Shown here: piece by piece, positions 47,639 through 60,179 of the stretch
Position numbering within the stretch: position 1 is the first letter of the stretch
Layout of the letters: each line of letters opens with the position of its first letter
Assembly: GCA_027604705.1 (NCBI GenBank)
Contig: JADHYV010000076.1
Span: forward strand, 1 to 64,000
From: Allomyces arbusculus
Lineage: Eukaryota; Blastocladiomycota; Blastocladiomycetes; Blastocladiales; Blastocladiaceae
Direction of reading: 5' to 3'
DNA: 64,000 nucleotides
Program-made: the position numbers and the translations under genes
Notes under the pieces: model-generated
What the model was told of the DNA's origin: nothing
The model's input: the letters and a program-made list of their open reading frames with translations, nothing else
Database searches by the model: none

Positions 47639-50600
47639 ATGAGCAGCGAGATACTGCTCGGGCCCGTCGAGTTTGCCGTCTGGCAGATGGCGACCCGCGT
47701 GGTCATCGTCGCCACGGTCGCGCAGATCATGTACCTGACCGTCTTTGTAGATCGCCCGGGCTTTCAAGTGGCGGCCACATTAGACATTGTCGCGACCATT
47801 CGCTCGCTCGTGCGATTTGCGCGACGATCGCGGCGACCACCCGGCAAGAAGTCGGCGCGCCACCGAAATGGATGCGCTCGGCAACTTCGTCAAGTTGCTT
47901 TGGCCATGGTGCTCTTGCTGTTGGCGATTGTGTCGACGCTCGTCGACTACGGCATCGATATTGCGTTTGCCGCGTACCAACGCGACCGTCAAGTCACGAT
48001 TGCGTGGGTGCGGCCGTCCAATGCGTCGCGGCGCATCAGCGTTCCGTCGTCGCAATTCGCCATGCCCGTGCATCGTCGCACGGCCAATGCGCTGCTCCAG
48101 TCGGCAATCCAACATGACTTGGTTGTGGCGGGCGACACGGCGTGGGTTCGCTCGCTCGGCGCCCTGACAGAGGCCGAGATTATGGCTATGCGGTTTAAGG
48201 ATCGGTGCGGCGACGCGATGCCCGATGACGCGGCCACCAGCAAAACCGCAACGAGTACTTCTGTCGAGAACGGAGCCGGCTGGCCGAGCGCGATCACGGG
48301 CAAGGGGACGGTGGGCTTGAACATCGAGTCATTGTCAAGCCAGCGCGTGATTGTGCATGGGACGGTACGCTGGCACACCTTTGTTTCTGCGATTCGGTCA
48401 CTGTCGCCCGAAATGATGAATCGGTTGCTAATGCTCTACCTTCTCCACCCATTTTGTAGCACCAACGGCTTTACCCGGTCGAGATTTATGACGACGTCGA
48501 CCACGTCATCATGGCCGTGCCGATGCCGCAGCCCAACGACGCGAGCCCACTCGTTCGGCTCAACGGTGCTGACGACAGCGGGCAAGGGCAGGGCGCCAAA
48601 CAGACCGACACTGACGCGACGGCCAAGCAGTTCGGAGCCACGGCGTTTGGTGCATTTATTTCCGGCTACGAAATGGCATGCGGCCAGTCGCCCGAGGACG
48701 TAGGCCAGTGGCTCCGCGACCATTCGACGACCGCATCGGGGCACCGCTTCTCTGTTGCTGTGGACCTTGGCCGGTCCAAGATTCCGAACTCGATGGCCAA
48801 CGACTCGGCGGTCCAAAAGGAGCACGCGACGCGCAAGACGGCGCTGCACTACCTCGACTACAATTTCGCGAACCCGGGGAGTTCCGCCAACTTGTCAACT
48901 GGTTCTGCAGCAGCATTGCTCGTGCATGTCGACCCGGACCGTACGGCCATGGGCGAGTACGAGATGCTCGTGTTTGGGTCGCTGACGACGACGACCAACG
49001 GCACCATGGTATCGCCGCTCGTCATGGTTTCCGAGGCCGTTGCCGCAGCACAGCAGCTCCCGCCGAAACGCCGAATCGTCATGCAAATGGCCGTCGAGGA
49101 AGTGCAGCAGACCTGCGCCAAGATGACCGGGTCGGCCAACCAGTTCAAGATTGCCAATGGGACCGTGTCACTCGACAACAGTACGAGTACCGACAAGGCC
49201 AAGTCTCCGTTTACTTAGGTCAAGACAGCGATCCCCAACCAGTCGGACCCGCAGCATTGCCGCGTGACCATGGCCGGGCTCGCGTCGATGCGCATGGCTG
49301 ATAAGGATGCGGCGCCCTCGACGGCAACGCCGATGCGCGAGTCGCTGCAGTACCTAAGCGGCGCGCAAGTATGCAAAATATCGATTCGTACACGGAACAG
49401 CCCGGACCCGCTCATGGCCCCCGAATCGATTGTCTTCACGCAGCCGGGCGATTACGTGGCCGTCGCGCGCATCGTCCAGCAGGACCAGGAGCATCGACTC
49501 AAGTGCCTCGACTCGGCCGTGCCGAGCTCGGCCGCACCCGCACAGTACCAGGAAAAGCGCACCGAGCAGCGTCCGACGCTCGCGCTCGGGTTCCTGTCGC
49601 GCATGTGGGCGCCTATTTCCAGCGATCCCACCCAGTTCTGGGGCCAGTGGGTCACGAACCGGCTCGACGTGTCGGACTTGGGCGGTCTCTTGGCCGACGG
49701 CCCGTCGTTTTTGTCGTGGACCGACCCGGACGGGCCGCAGCAATATACTGCTCCCGCCGTTCGTGCGGAACTGTGGGAAATCCTTGGGTCCCTGGCCGTG
49801 CTGCTCGTGACGCTGGTTCTCGCCTTCTTGGACATCCCCTCGCTTTACGACACGGTTGTGACGCAGCTCTTTCTTTGGCCGGAACTCCGCCGCTCGCTCG
49901 GCGACAAATCGGCCGACCCGACGGCCACCGTTTCGATGGTCGAGGACCTGACATTTGCCGCAACGCTCGTGCTCATCGAGTACCCCGCTGGCATGGACCC
50001 GGAACTCGCGCGCGCGTCAGGGGAATTGGGGTTCCGTCCACAGACGGCGTTTGACGTGCAGTTTGTGCATGCTGACCAGGCCGAAGTGTGGACGCCGTTT
50101 GGACCAATCCCGCTCGACCCAAAGAACCAGACCGCGTTTGCGGCCGACGATCTCGAGGCCGCGCGGTTCGTGCCGCAGCCGAACGACGACAACACGTCCA
50201 TTTATCCCCCTCCCCCGTCTGCGTCGGTTGCGGGCGCGTCGACATCGCGGCATTCAGATTCGGTCGGCACGTTCACGTCGACGATGCTTCCGCCAAAGCT
50301 TAGCGAACGCGCAGCGGGGTGGGACAAGGCGAGCATCACGTCCATGTCGATACCCCTTGCGCTGGATGGCGACCGCGCACTACGACCCAGCAGTCTGACT
50401 GCGGCCGATATCGACGACGGTGACGACGACGACGTGGCTGTCCCGCTCGGAGCGTCGTGGACGGTAAATCGCCGGGTCCGCGTATGCGATCCGGAACTCA
50501 TGCCCGTGGTGGTCATGGTCTCGACCAATTACCAGGCTATTCTCGCGCGCAAGAGGAAACGGATCCAGGAGCTCCGCAAGCGCGACGAGATGGCGCGTGC

Positions 50601-50658
50601 CGCCAAGCTTCCGTCGTCGGCGCGGAGCAGATGTGAATTGACGAGCACAACGTTGTAG
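47639..50658 (+). CDS. Large three-pass membrane protein, unrecognised family, copy 2, with in-frame TAG
   Basis: Exons 47639-48364 and 48460-50658 (95-nt intron at the same place and phase as in copy 1). Reading through one TAG at 49216-49218 gives 974 residues colinear with copy 1: MSSEILLGPVEFAVWQ, hydrophobic segments at about 20-38, 85-105 and near SLAVLLVTLVLAFL, then SLYDTVVTQLFLW, MVEDLTFAATLVLIEYPAGMDP and FDVQFVHADQAEVWTPFG. The TAG aligns with Trp in copy 1 (PFAW versus PFT-stop), so it is a TGG to TAG change in a conserved position. Everything after it is intact over 480 codons. The gene may be a very young pseudogene, a sequencing error, or rescued by read-through or RNA editing. 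Confidence 0.8.
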
Positions 50659-51186
50659 ACCCATTTTTTCACATACCTCGCTAGTTTTGCCATTTTTTTT
50701 GCTGTGTTTTGGCTTGTTGAGCACAATTTGTTTGTTGGTCGTGCCTTTCTAAGACGAGTATTCCTCAATGAACTCCTCTCTCTTTGCGTGTCCTTGTTCG
50801 TCCGCTCTTGCTCGACACGATTAGCCGAGATGGGGCTCGACTAAGCAAAGCCATCAAGGGACCAATCATGCTGGCGCGCTGCCTGCCCCGCTCCCCGCTC
50901 CTGCCCCTTCGCCTCCCGCCGGCATTTGGTCGTTGTTCTCGACGCGATTCCGATGCCGCGCTTCGTGCACAGAACAATGACCGGAGACGGAGGTGGTGGT
51001 GGCGGAACTGGAGGGTATCATAATTATAACAAGAGATCACGTTGCGCATTCCTATTTCACGCAAATTTATAGTCGATCGAAGCTACAGGTATCCCTCACA
51101 ACCTACCACTCGTCTCAGGCGGCGCTACCCACCAGTTCACCACCGTTCCCGGCCCGCACCGCTCGACCGCGCGCGCAAATGATCCT
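50659..51186. other. Convergent 3' intergenic region
   Basis: Between the stops of membrane-protein copy 2 (plus) and the RPEL gene (minus). No gene seen. Confidence 0.5.
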
Positions 51187-52252
51187 CTAGTGAAACGCCG
51201 TGTTCTGCAGCGACTGCTCGTGCACCGACATTTCGTTCTTCTTGAACTGGTTGAGCTCCTCACGGATCCTGTCCATGAGCGTTGCCGGTCAATATTGTCA
51301 ACAGAGAATGAGCGCGAGCCAGGGGGACACGCACTCCATCTTCATGCGCGGCGTGAGCTTGCGGAACGTGGCATTCGTGTCGGGCTTGCGGTTGTACTCG
51401 GTCTTGCGGAACGTCGGCAGCACCTCGACGGTTTCATCAAACTTGATGCCGAGCTTGGATGTGACCTCGGCCGGCATCGGGCGCGCGGCCAAATGGCTGT
51501 TGAGCGTGTCCGTGAGCTGCGCACGCTTGAGTTGGTCAGCCGTGGCTGTGAGCGACGCATCCACGTTGTTGACCTCTGAGCAAGGGACCGCCGGGTGGCG
51601 GGTGAGGATAGGGATGATCGATCATGAGCGAGGGCGGGTGGAGGGCATACCCTTCAGAATGTTCTTCTCGACAAGCTCGGTGCGCTCGGGCCGCTTCTTG
51701 AGGCACCCCTTGAGCTGCGACGACCGCTCCTTGATGCTCGGCGGCTGGTGGAGGACCAAGGGCTCCTCTTGGATCGTGCCGGGCTTGCCCGCCGTCGCAA
51801 TCGAGTCGGACGAGTCGACTAGATATCCAAAGACCTCATCATCAGCCGTCGTCCTGATCGCTGCCATCCGCGCGTACCCCCCGACAGAACGTACCGCGAA
51901 TGATATTGCGCAGCTTGAGGTCGACCTTACTCGGCCGCCGGCCCAGACGCGCCGCGAGCCGCTCCTTCTCCTTCTCCTTGTCACTCGCGGACGACGCTCT
52001 CTCCTCCATCGAGTCGCTTTCGGGCAACGCATTCTCGTCGGGCATCGTGTCGGTGGTCGGCGTCGACGAAGCTGAGTAGGATTGCAGCGATGGCGACCGA
52101 CGCGCGGCCTCGACGCGGTCGGGCACCGGCGCATTGGGCACGATGCGCGGCACAAGCGACGCGGCCGTCTCGGCAGCGGTGGTCGACCCGTGCGACGCGA
52201 CAGCGGCAGGGACGGCCTTGATCGCGTCCATCGTTTGGGTGTCCGAGGCCAT
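51187..52252 (-). CDS. RPEL-repeat protein (G-actin-binding type)
   Basis: Four exons (52252-51895, 51818-51651, 51575-51335, 51268-51187) give 282 residues. Three RPEL-type motifs are visible: LAARLGRRPSKVDLKLRNII, LKGCLKKRPERTELVEKNIL and the weaker LNSHLAARPMPAEVTSKLGI. The C-terminus reads FRKLTPRMKMEIREELNQFK, then NEMSVHEQS, a pattern I associate with fungal RPEL proteins. RPEL motifs bind monomeric actin in MRTF and Phactr proteins, so an actin-sensing or actin-organising role is inferred. The N-terminus is Ser/Ala/Pro-rich. It lies head to head with the DOCK gene, another actin-pathway gene. Confidence 0.86.
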
Positions 52253-53031
52253 GGCGCGGGCGGAAGATGTCGAGGGGGCAAGCGGTGGGGAGGAGGACGA
52301 CGTCGATCGAGAGTACGCGACGGGGTCAGAATCAACAAATGGGGACGGTGATAGAAGGGTGAAAGAGCGCTGCGCGATGCGTGCGGAGCGGGTTGACGCG
52401 GGTCGGTTGGCTTTGCAAGGGGCAAGGTCGTCGGAGGACGGGCGGCGATAAGGGCGGTGTGCGAGGCAGTCTGCGGCGGCAAGTGTGCCCGGGGGTGACG
52501 ACACGGGGATTGGGTCGGTGTGGGCGAGAGGGGTCGTGCTGGGGGCGAACAGGAAGAGAGTGGAAGTAGCGTCTTTCGCAGCAAGTCGGAGCGGAGAGAG
52601 AAGTGATAGGCCGCGATCAAAAACGGCGGATCATGGATCACAGTCGACGATGGCAAGCCAGGCCGACGTTGCTTGCAGCGAGCAAAGCTGGCGAGCAAAT
52701 GGCCGGCCAGCCAGCGCGAAAACGCACGTCCTTTGAGATAATTAATCACACGGTGTCTCCTGTCCCGCACTCGCACCTCATTTGCTTGCCGTAACTCGCG
52801 TGACCGCGATTCAAACACAGCCCGACAATTTGCCAAGACGCAATCCACTCCAGTCCGCTGGCACTCCCCGAGCAGTCTTTTCCTTGTGCCGACGGCTTGA
52901 TTTGATTCCAACTTGCTGCAGTCTCAGAACACGGGTTACCCGATTGTTGTCGCTCTTACTCGCGGGCGCCTCGAGTGCTGGCCCGTCGCCGCTCCCCCTG
53001 CATTGCCGACTATTTCCTCAGGCTCGCCAAC
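52253..53031. promoter_or_regulatory. Bidirectional promoter, RPEL and DOCK genes
   Basis: A 780 bp gap between divergent starts. Open frames continue into it from both genes but lose protein-like character. Confidence 0.5.
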
Positions 53032-56000
53032 ATGCCGGACGCGAGCCGTGCCGTACCGGCCCCGATTACGATTCCAAAGACGGGATCCGCGGCGAACTTA
53101 CGTCGTGCCAACACCTCCGTCGACACGTTCGCCGATGTGCCGGCTAATAACGGCACCGGCTCGCACCTCAACCACACTCGTCCCGGCACGGGTCATTCAC
53201 GCACGCCCACATCGGCGTCGACGTCGCTCGGCCCCAGCGTAAGCGCCATTCCGGCGCCGCCACCGCCGCCACCGCTCGTCAAGACGGCGAGTTTTGTCCG
53301 TCGTGCTACGCTGACCGGTAAAGATGGGAGCGTGACGCCCATCGTTGCTGGACGAGGCGCGCGGCAGCTGAGCTTGAGTTCCAACAATCCGTTGTCCCCG
53401 AGTGGCATTATCCCGACAATTCCGCGCGAGCAGCCGCGCGGACCCTTCAGCTTCCTCCTTTCCGGCAACGTGACAGATTCGGTGCGTTTGGCCCTCATTT
53501 TTCGCGCACCGAGGTGGAGAACGCTCTTGACTGACAACTTGAACGATTTCTTGTACGAACAGCAGCACAACATTCCCGATCTCTCGTCGATCAAGGCCGA
53601 ATACCAAGAGCAGGCACGCCGGCTCTCTCTGTTCTACGATTTCCATCCATTTTCTCTAACAAAGTACTGCACACATAGGATGGCGCCGTGGACCCGCACG
53701 AGCCTCTCGTTTCGGTCAAGAAAGCGCTGGCTCTCGAACCTCTGCAGGGCCACGTCAAGCAGCCGCTCGTTTCCAAGGACCACTTGAACGAGTGGTCGGC
53801 CTCGTCGCACGCCGTCATGACGTGCCTTGAAGCGCACCGATGCGTCGTTAAGCCGTTGGCGCCGCACTTGGCCGACTACCGTCCCCTCCTGCCCTCGGCC
53901 GAGGAGCCCAAGGACGACGAGCCCGTGTCGCCGTCGACCGACGTTGACAAGCTCTCGCAGCGGCTGTTTGTGCTCTCGCAGGACCACGTGTGGGCCGAGC
54001 GCACGGTACCGGAATGGCGGCGGTGCGACATGCTGAGTGCGTGGGTGCCCGGCCCGTGGCTCGAGCTTGCCCTCGACCGCTGCGCCTTCCCCGACTTTGT
54101 GCAGCCGCTGTTTGTGCAAATGACCGTCTTCCACCAAGGGTACGGCACGCGGCTCACGGAAACGTTCCACTGCGAGACCAACGTCGCCGGCGACATGCAC
54201 TGGCTCGAGCTCGTGCGTGGTGCGGCCGCGTTCCCGACCGACAAGGCCCGTGGGCTCTTGCCCATGTCAATGCTGCATGATGCCGACGCCGTGCTCGTGG
54301 TCAAGGTTGACCGGATTCTCGACAAGGCCATTGACAACACCCCTGTCACGCCAACGCTCAAAAAGCTCGCGCCGTTCCGGCAAACGTGGGCGTACGCGGC
54401 GATCCCGCTCGCGTCGCTGGCGTCGGCACAGGGGCAGGTGGCGATCACGACCGTGCATGTGCGCAAGCACCCGTCGACCATGGCGCAGTTTTTGCAGGCT
54501 ATGATCGGGAATGCCACGTCAAACCCGGCCATTGCCAAGTCGATCGATGCGGATATTCGGATTCGGATCGAAAAGAACGTGCAGCACGCGATCGACCCCG
54601 TGTTCTTGCCCGATGGTGGCGGGTGCGACGCTCTGGCCGTGCCCAAGCGCATGCCCAAGGATCACGAGCCGCGGCCGACCATCATGCGGCCGTTTGACTC
54701 GGCCAAGGAGCGGTTGCATCTCTCGTCGCGCATCCGCCACGAATTGCTTCTGTTCCCGCTGTCGCTGGCGATCAAACGCGGTAAGGGTCGTAACATGGTC
54801 GTGGACGTGGAAGTGTGCAACGGCAAGGGCGAGCCGATTCTGTGCGTTGCGGGCCGTTCAGGCGAGCCCGCGTGGCGCTTTTCCGCGTCGACAAACGTCA
54901 TGTACCACGAAAAGGTTTGAAATTTGCTTTCCAGTCCCACTTCTCGCTCGATGTTGTGTCTCTCATTCATGGATTCTGTGTTCCGTAGACACCGACTTTT
55001 GAGGACGAGATCAAGTGCCGCTTGATGCCGACCAAGGAAAAGCTGCACCTTCGCTTCGTTTTCTCGCACGTGGCATGCAAAGACAAAAACCCGGCCGTCC
55101 TGGTGCGCCTGTTCCTCCCAAACGCGGTCATTTACGTTTGCTGCATCTTGGACCCACGCTCCTTTGGTTATAGACGCCTTGTGGGTTCGCCTTCCTTCCG
55201 CTCCAAGACGACACGGGCAAGTACATCGACGACCTCGATTACACGCTGCCCGTGTACCAGGGCGACTTCAAGGACGGCAAGTACCTGACGTCGGGTGGCG
55301 CAAGAAACGGCAACGAGTCGGTCAAGGACGTATTTAAGGTTCGCCTCCAGGTCGACAGCTCGTTCATCTTCCAGGACAAGCCGCTCTTCACGCTGCTTGA
55401 GGGCGCCGGCGCGGCAGACGCGGCGGTCGCCAACATTATGTCCGCCAACGCCAAGGAATTGACGAGCGCGTTCCCGGTCGTGCTCAACTACCTCATGGCC
55501 TACCTGCAAACGCCAGGAATTCCGGCACCGCAGACGGTCGTGGCGCTCAACGCGCTGATTCATACCGTGAACACGGTGCACTCGGAGGCGGTGCATTCCG
55601 GGTCAGGCAGCCCACTCGTACAGTGGGTGCGCGCCGATATGACGGCCGACGGCGTGCACGAGGCGCTCCTGCGCGCGTGGTGCGGGGTGCTCGAAGCGCA
55701 CGCGCTCGTGCCGCCGAATTCACCCGCGCCGAACGCGTGGAACGATCTCGGGCTTGGACAGTCGTGGTTTTTGTTTGGGGCCATTGTCAAGAGCATGACG
55801 CTCGCGGTTGGGCGGCAAGGGTCGCTCGGGAACCAGGGCGAGTTGACGACGTTGTTGAAACGGTTGGTCGACCTCCTGACGCCGTTTGGTACGTTCCTTC
55901 TCTGTCGCTTGCCTCGGGGCCTGATATCTGACCTTTTATATCCTGTAGTTCTGCGCAAGGCAACGGCAGGGCTCAACCTCGCCAAGGACCTCAACAACAA

Positions 56001-59000
56001 CCTCGCCTACTTTGTGCGCGACTTGATCCTGCTCGTGCCCATCGAGCTCGTGCTCGACCTCGTCTTGCTGCACGTCAACGCAATTGATATTGGCGACTCG
56101 GCCACTTTGGCGAGCATCAAAACCGAGTTCCTGGCCCACGTTGCCGGCTCCGAGCACCCGTTTCCGCTCGACCAAATTGTGACTGAGGTCGTGCGGTGTT
56201 TGGTGCATACGAACCGCGAAATCCGTGTGCTCGGCATCACCATGTGGCGCGACGTCCTCGTCGCGCGGTCCGTCATTGCAACCTCGGCCGACGTCGCTGC
56301 CGTGTGGACCGGCCGACCCTCCGTCGACGCGCACGTACTCTACTACTTTGCGTCGGTCACGCTGACGCTGCTGCCCTCGCTGCTGCCGCAGACCTCGACT
56401 GAGGTGCTCGTGATGCGCACGGTCGCGCTATGCACGATTTTCTCGCTGATGCATTTGGTTAAGCATCCGCGATTCGCATCGTGGGCTAAACAGGTACTCG
56501 ACGACGGCGCGTGGATGCAGCGGCTGATGCTGCTGCTCAACGAGTTTCAGTACGGGACGAGCGAGCAGGCCGAGGCGCGGTTGGTTGTGGTGCAGCAACG
56601 TGGTGCGGGCGGGGCCAAGGTCCGTCGGGAACCAATTTCAGACAGACTCTTTCGTCGGTCGTAGATTGTGACCAATCTCCATTCCCGCGATAGAAATTCC
56701 TGGAAGACTACTTTAAGAGCCACGTCTCGACCGTTCGCGGCAAACTCGGTCGCCCCGGCACCGCCAAGACCGATACAGCGAGTGTCGCCGCGTCGCAGCG
56801 CGTCTCGGACCAATCTGTCGCACAAGAAATGCACCTGAGCGCACACATTGCCCACATGGTTCTGCGCGCTTTTGACGAGCTCACGCCCGTCTTCCCGACG
56901 TCGCGCGGCACGTTCCTCGAGTTCCTGATTCAAGCGCTGTGGATCCCGGTCGGCGAGGAGGGTGCCGCGCAAGTGCTATCGCGCATCGCGACCATGATCG
57001 AAGCGGACCCCGTGATAATTCTCGAGAGGTACACGGAGCCGCTGATCGATGCGCTGCTGCGCACGGCGAGTAATGTCGCGGCGCGTGTGCGGTCGGCCGC
57101 GGGCCATGTGCTCTTCACCATGTTCCGCACGTGCTATTCGCTGCAGGCGCGCGATATGAAACATGGGCGCGCGTTCTCGCAGTTCCGGATCCAGGTTACG
57201 GTTGCGATCTCGCAGCTGCGCAATGGAAACATGGAGCACTTGGCGCAGTGCTGGGACGAGATTGCGTCCAAGTGCGCGGGGTGCACGGATGCCGGGTTCC
57301 GCGAAAAGGTGCGCTCGGTGCACTCAATTGCGATGGCGTGGGTGGACCTAGACTTACGCTTCTTGGCCCATGTAGATGCTCAGCGCGAGTCAAATTCTCA
57401 GCGCGGTGATCCGGAACGGGATTCGGCTCGAAACGATCCCGGACCTCGAGTCGCGCATTGACTGCTACGGTGAGATTGCCAAGGGATATTGCAACACGCC
57501 CGACCTGCGTCTTGCGACGCTCGAAACGATTGTACGCTGGGTGTTACCTCGGACAAACTCCATCAGTTTGTGCCCCTCACCTCGTTTGCAATTCCACAGG
57601 GCAACATTCAAGCCGACGCAGGCTACCTGACCGAGGCCGCGCTCGCGTACCTGCACGCCGCCGCGCTGATTTCCGAGTACCTCTTCATGCAAAACGTGCG
57701 GTACCCGGGCCCAAAAGGCGCCAAGGCCTTTGCCGCGTGCAACCCGAACCTGGTCGAGGAAGTGTTGCCCGTCACGATTCGCGACGAGGGCGCGTTTTCG
57801 AGCGACGAGTTTAGCGAAGACGGGCTCATCACGTTCCTCGACCGCGCCGTGCCGCTGCTGCACAAGGCCGCGCAGTATGAAATGGTCAACGAGGTCTACA
57901 AGTTGCTCGTGCCGATTCTCGAGGCGAGGCGCGATTGGGCACGACTGGCCGCGGCGCACCAACAGCTGGCTGATGCGTTCTCGGTACTGAGTCACAAGCC
58001 GGCGCGCATCTTTGCCACGTATTACCGCGTCGCGTATATCGGCGCTGCGTGGGGCGAGCTCAACGGCAAGGCGTTTGTTTATCGCGAAAAGGGCATGTGC
58101 ATGCTGCCGGATTTTGCGACGAAGCTGCGGGTGCGATGCGTTGTCTCTTGACTCCTTCCGCGTCTACAAACGACTCACTCATTCACGGCATTTTCCACAG
58201 ACCAACTTTGCCTCCATGGGCGACACGTTCCAGATCCTGCAAGAGTCGGGCACGATCGACGAGTCCAAGCTCGACCCGGCCAAGGCCTACGCGCAGGTGA
58301 CGCACGTCGACGCCGCGTCCTCTTCGTCCTCATCCAACTCCAACGACGGCCCCACCACCAAGCACGCCGACCTGTCGGGCGTGCGGCAATTCACGTACAT
58401 GGTCCCGTTCACCCCGTCGGGCAAGACGCACGGCGACGTGTCGACACAGTGGCTCAAGCACGTGCACGTCGCGACGCGGTGCCCGTTCCCGTCCTGGACC
58501 AAGCGGCACGAAATCGTGAACGTGACTACGACCGACCTGAACCCGCTACAAGTGTCGACGCAGGCGATTGCCGCACGGACAGCGCGACTGCGGTCGCTCG
58601 TGCATGCGGCGCCCGTCGATACCAAGTCGCTACAAATGGTCCTGTCGGGCTCGCTCCGGCCGCAAGTCAATTCCGGGCCAGGAGAGATTGCGCGCGTGTT
58701 CTTGGGGGCTAGTGGGGTCGGGTCGACGTACCCGACGTCGCAGGTCGAGGAACTCAAGGCCGCGTTCCGCCTGTTTTTGCGTGTGTGCGAGGTTGCCGTG
58801 ACGGTGAACCGACAGCTGATTCATGATGGTACGTTGTTGTGTGCGCGTGATTCATTCAGGGCGTGCTCGAGCCGTCACTCACCGTCGCTGATCCGGCCTG
58901 GATAGATCAACTGGATTACCAAAAGGACCTGGAGCTCGGGTACGAGCAGCTGGTCGCGCAGCTCGAGCCCTTGCTGCAGGCCAACGTGGGCGGCACCGCG

Positions 59001-59175
59001 CACAGCCCCATCTCGCCGCAGAAGATTGCCAACGCGTACGTGCCACAATACTCTGCGGCCACAGGTCGGTATCGGACTCACAAATTGGACTCGATCCACC
59101 AGGGACGCGCACGTCAAGCAAATTGTCGAATTTCTCGGCTCGCAGGAAAATCTGGCCGCGTTCTTGTTGGAGTGA
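53032..59175 (+). CDS. DOCK-family Rho GEF, zizimin/DOCK6-8 type
   Basis: Twelve exons: 53032-53481, 53563-53613, 53679-54914, 54989-55102, 55174-55888, 55949-56619, 56694-57308, 57376-57531, 57600-58130, 58201-58828, 58906-59035, 59103-59175, giving 1789 residues. A low-complexity N-terminus with a Pro run precedes the DHR1 (C2-like) domain at about 520-650 (NMVVDVEVCNGKGEPI, CGFAFLPLQDD). A helical scaffold follows. The DHR2 GEF domain spans about 1290-1780: AALAYLHAAALISEYL, FTYMVPFTPSGKTHGD, LQMVLSGSLRPQVNSGPGEIA and DQLDYQKDLELGYEQL, closest to DOCK6/7/8. DHR2 loads GTP on Rac or Cdc42. The intron 53614-53678 has a GC donor (GCACGC). It should act at the cell cortex on actin and polarity. 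Confidence 0.93.
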
Positions 59176-59249
59176 AGCGACTGATGGGTGGGCCAGGCGG
59201 ACTTGGGGACCTTGTGTTCTGACTGAAGTAAAGAATAAAAAAGTGCGCT

Positions 59250-59814
59250 TCCACCAAATTGCCGGCAAACGTTGCGACTGCGATGCAGTGCACCACTCGA
59301 TGTAGAACCGGAGAGAAGCAACTGCGTGAGCGATGGCACGAGCACAACGCGCGAGAACACATGCTGGCAGCACCCGTTCATCAACAACGTCACGCTTGCG
59401 AGGTCCATTTGGCGCAACTGCTCGAACTGGATGGGGACCAACGACCATCGCCATGAAGTGCACTGCTGGCTGTGCACTGCGCGACCATCGTACAACAGTC
59501 GGCGGGCCCGGCCGCGCAGCGGCAAGACGAGCTGCAGACACATCATGCGTCGGTGGTTGAAGTCCTTGACGGGGATACACGAACCGACCATGTCGGCGGA
59601 GTCAAGGTAGCGCACGGAGTGGTGCCAGACGCTCTTTGATGGCGCGGATGGCAGCGTGCAGGTCGGGCGCGAAGAGACTGGGCGCGACGAGCGCGAGATG
59701 CATGGCCGTGATCGAGTCCAGTTGGTGCGCAATCGCGCTCACAATCTCGCCAGGCAACTGGTCCAAACGCAGCTGAGGAGCGCGCCCGAGGGGCGTCGCA
59801 GTGGCCAGCAACAT
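59250..59814 (-). CDS. F-box protein, short or broken
   Basis: The start ATG at 59814 opens MLLATATPLG and then an F-box: LDQLPGEIVSAIAHQLDS, then MHLALVAPSLFAPDLHAAI. At about 59636 the frame must change by one base (AAA read as AA) to go on as KSVWHHSVRYLDSADMV and LVLPLRGRARRLLYDG. F-box proteins link substrates to SCF ubiquitin ligases through Skp1. The 3' end is unresolved and nearly touches the 3' end of the DOCK gene; the frame runs antisense into it. Indel in the sequence or recent loss of function are both possible. Confidence 0.6.
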
Positions 59815-60179
59815 GGTGGTTGACCAAGGCTAGAGGTCGGCCACATCAACATTAGCAGAGAGAGAAAGGAGATGATGTGCGAAGAGGGAGAGAGATTGGT
59901 GAGCGGTTCACGACGACATGCCGGTACTGCTAATCCCTCAGTTGCAGGCGCCACGTCGCGCGATGGGAGACTCTCTTCTGCAGCCGTGCGTAATGTGCTT
60001 GTGCAACCATCGACAGCTTCACCTGCCAGCGTCATGGTCCAAAACCCATTTCCAGTCCGATTTGCTCAATGGTGACAATGGAGAAGCGAGGCACAGCAAC
60101 CAAACCCAAGACAACGCAAACGATACTTGAACCACAAAAATACCGAAAAACAACCAGGCGCACACACACGGCTCACACC
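59815..60179. other. Intergenic between F-box and CCT1 genes
   Basis: Holds the F-box promoter and CCT1 3' end. No gene seen. Confidence 0.45.

Noticed and set aside
49163-49218. A 38-base intron that would remove the TAG in membrane-protein copy 2
   Set aside because: GTACGA to TTAG removes 38 bases, which breaks the frame, and copy 1 has no intron here. The TAG aligns with a Trp codon instead.
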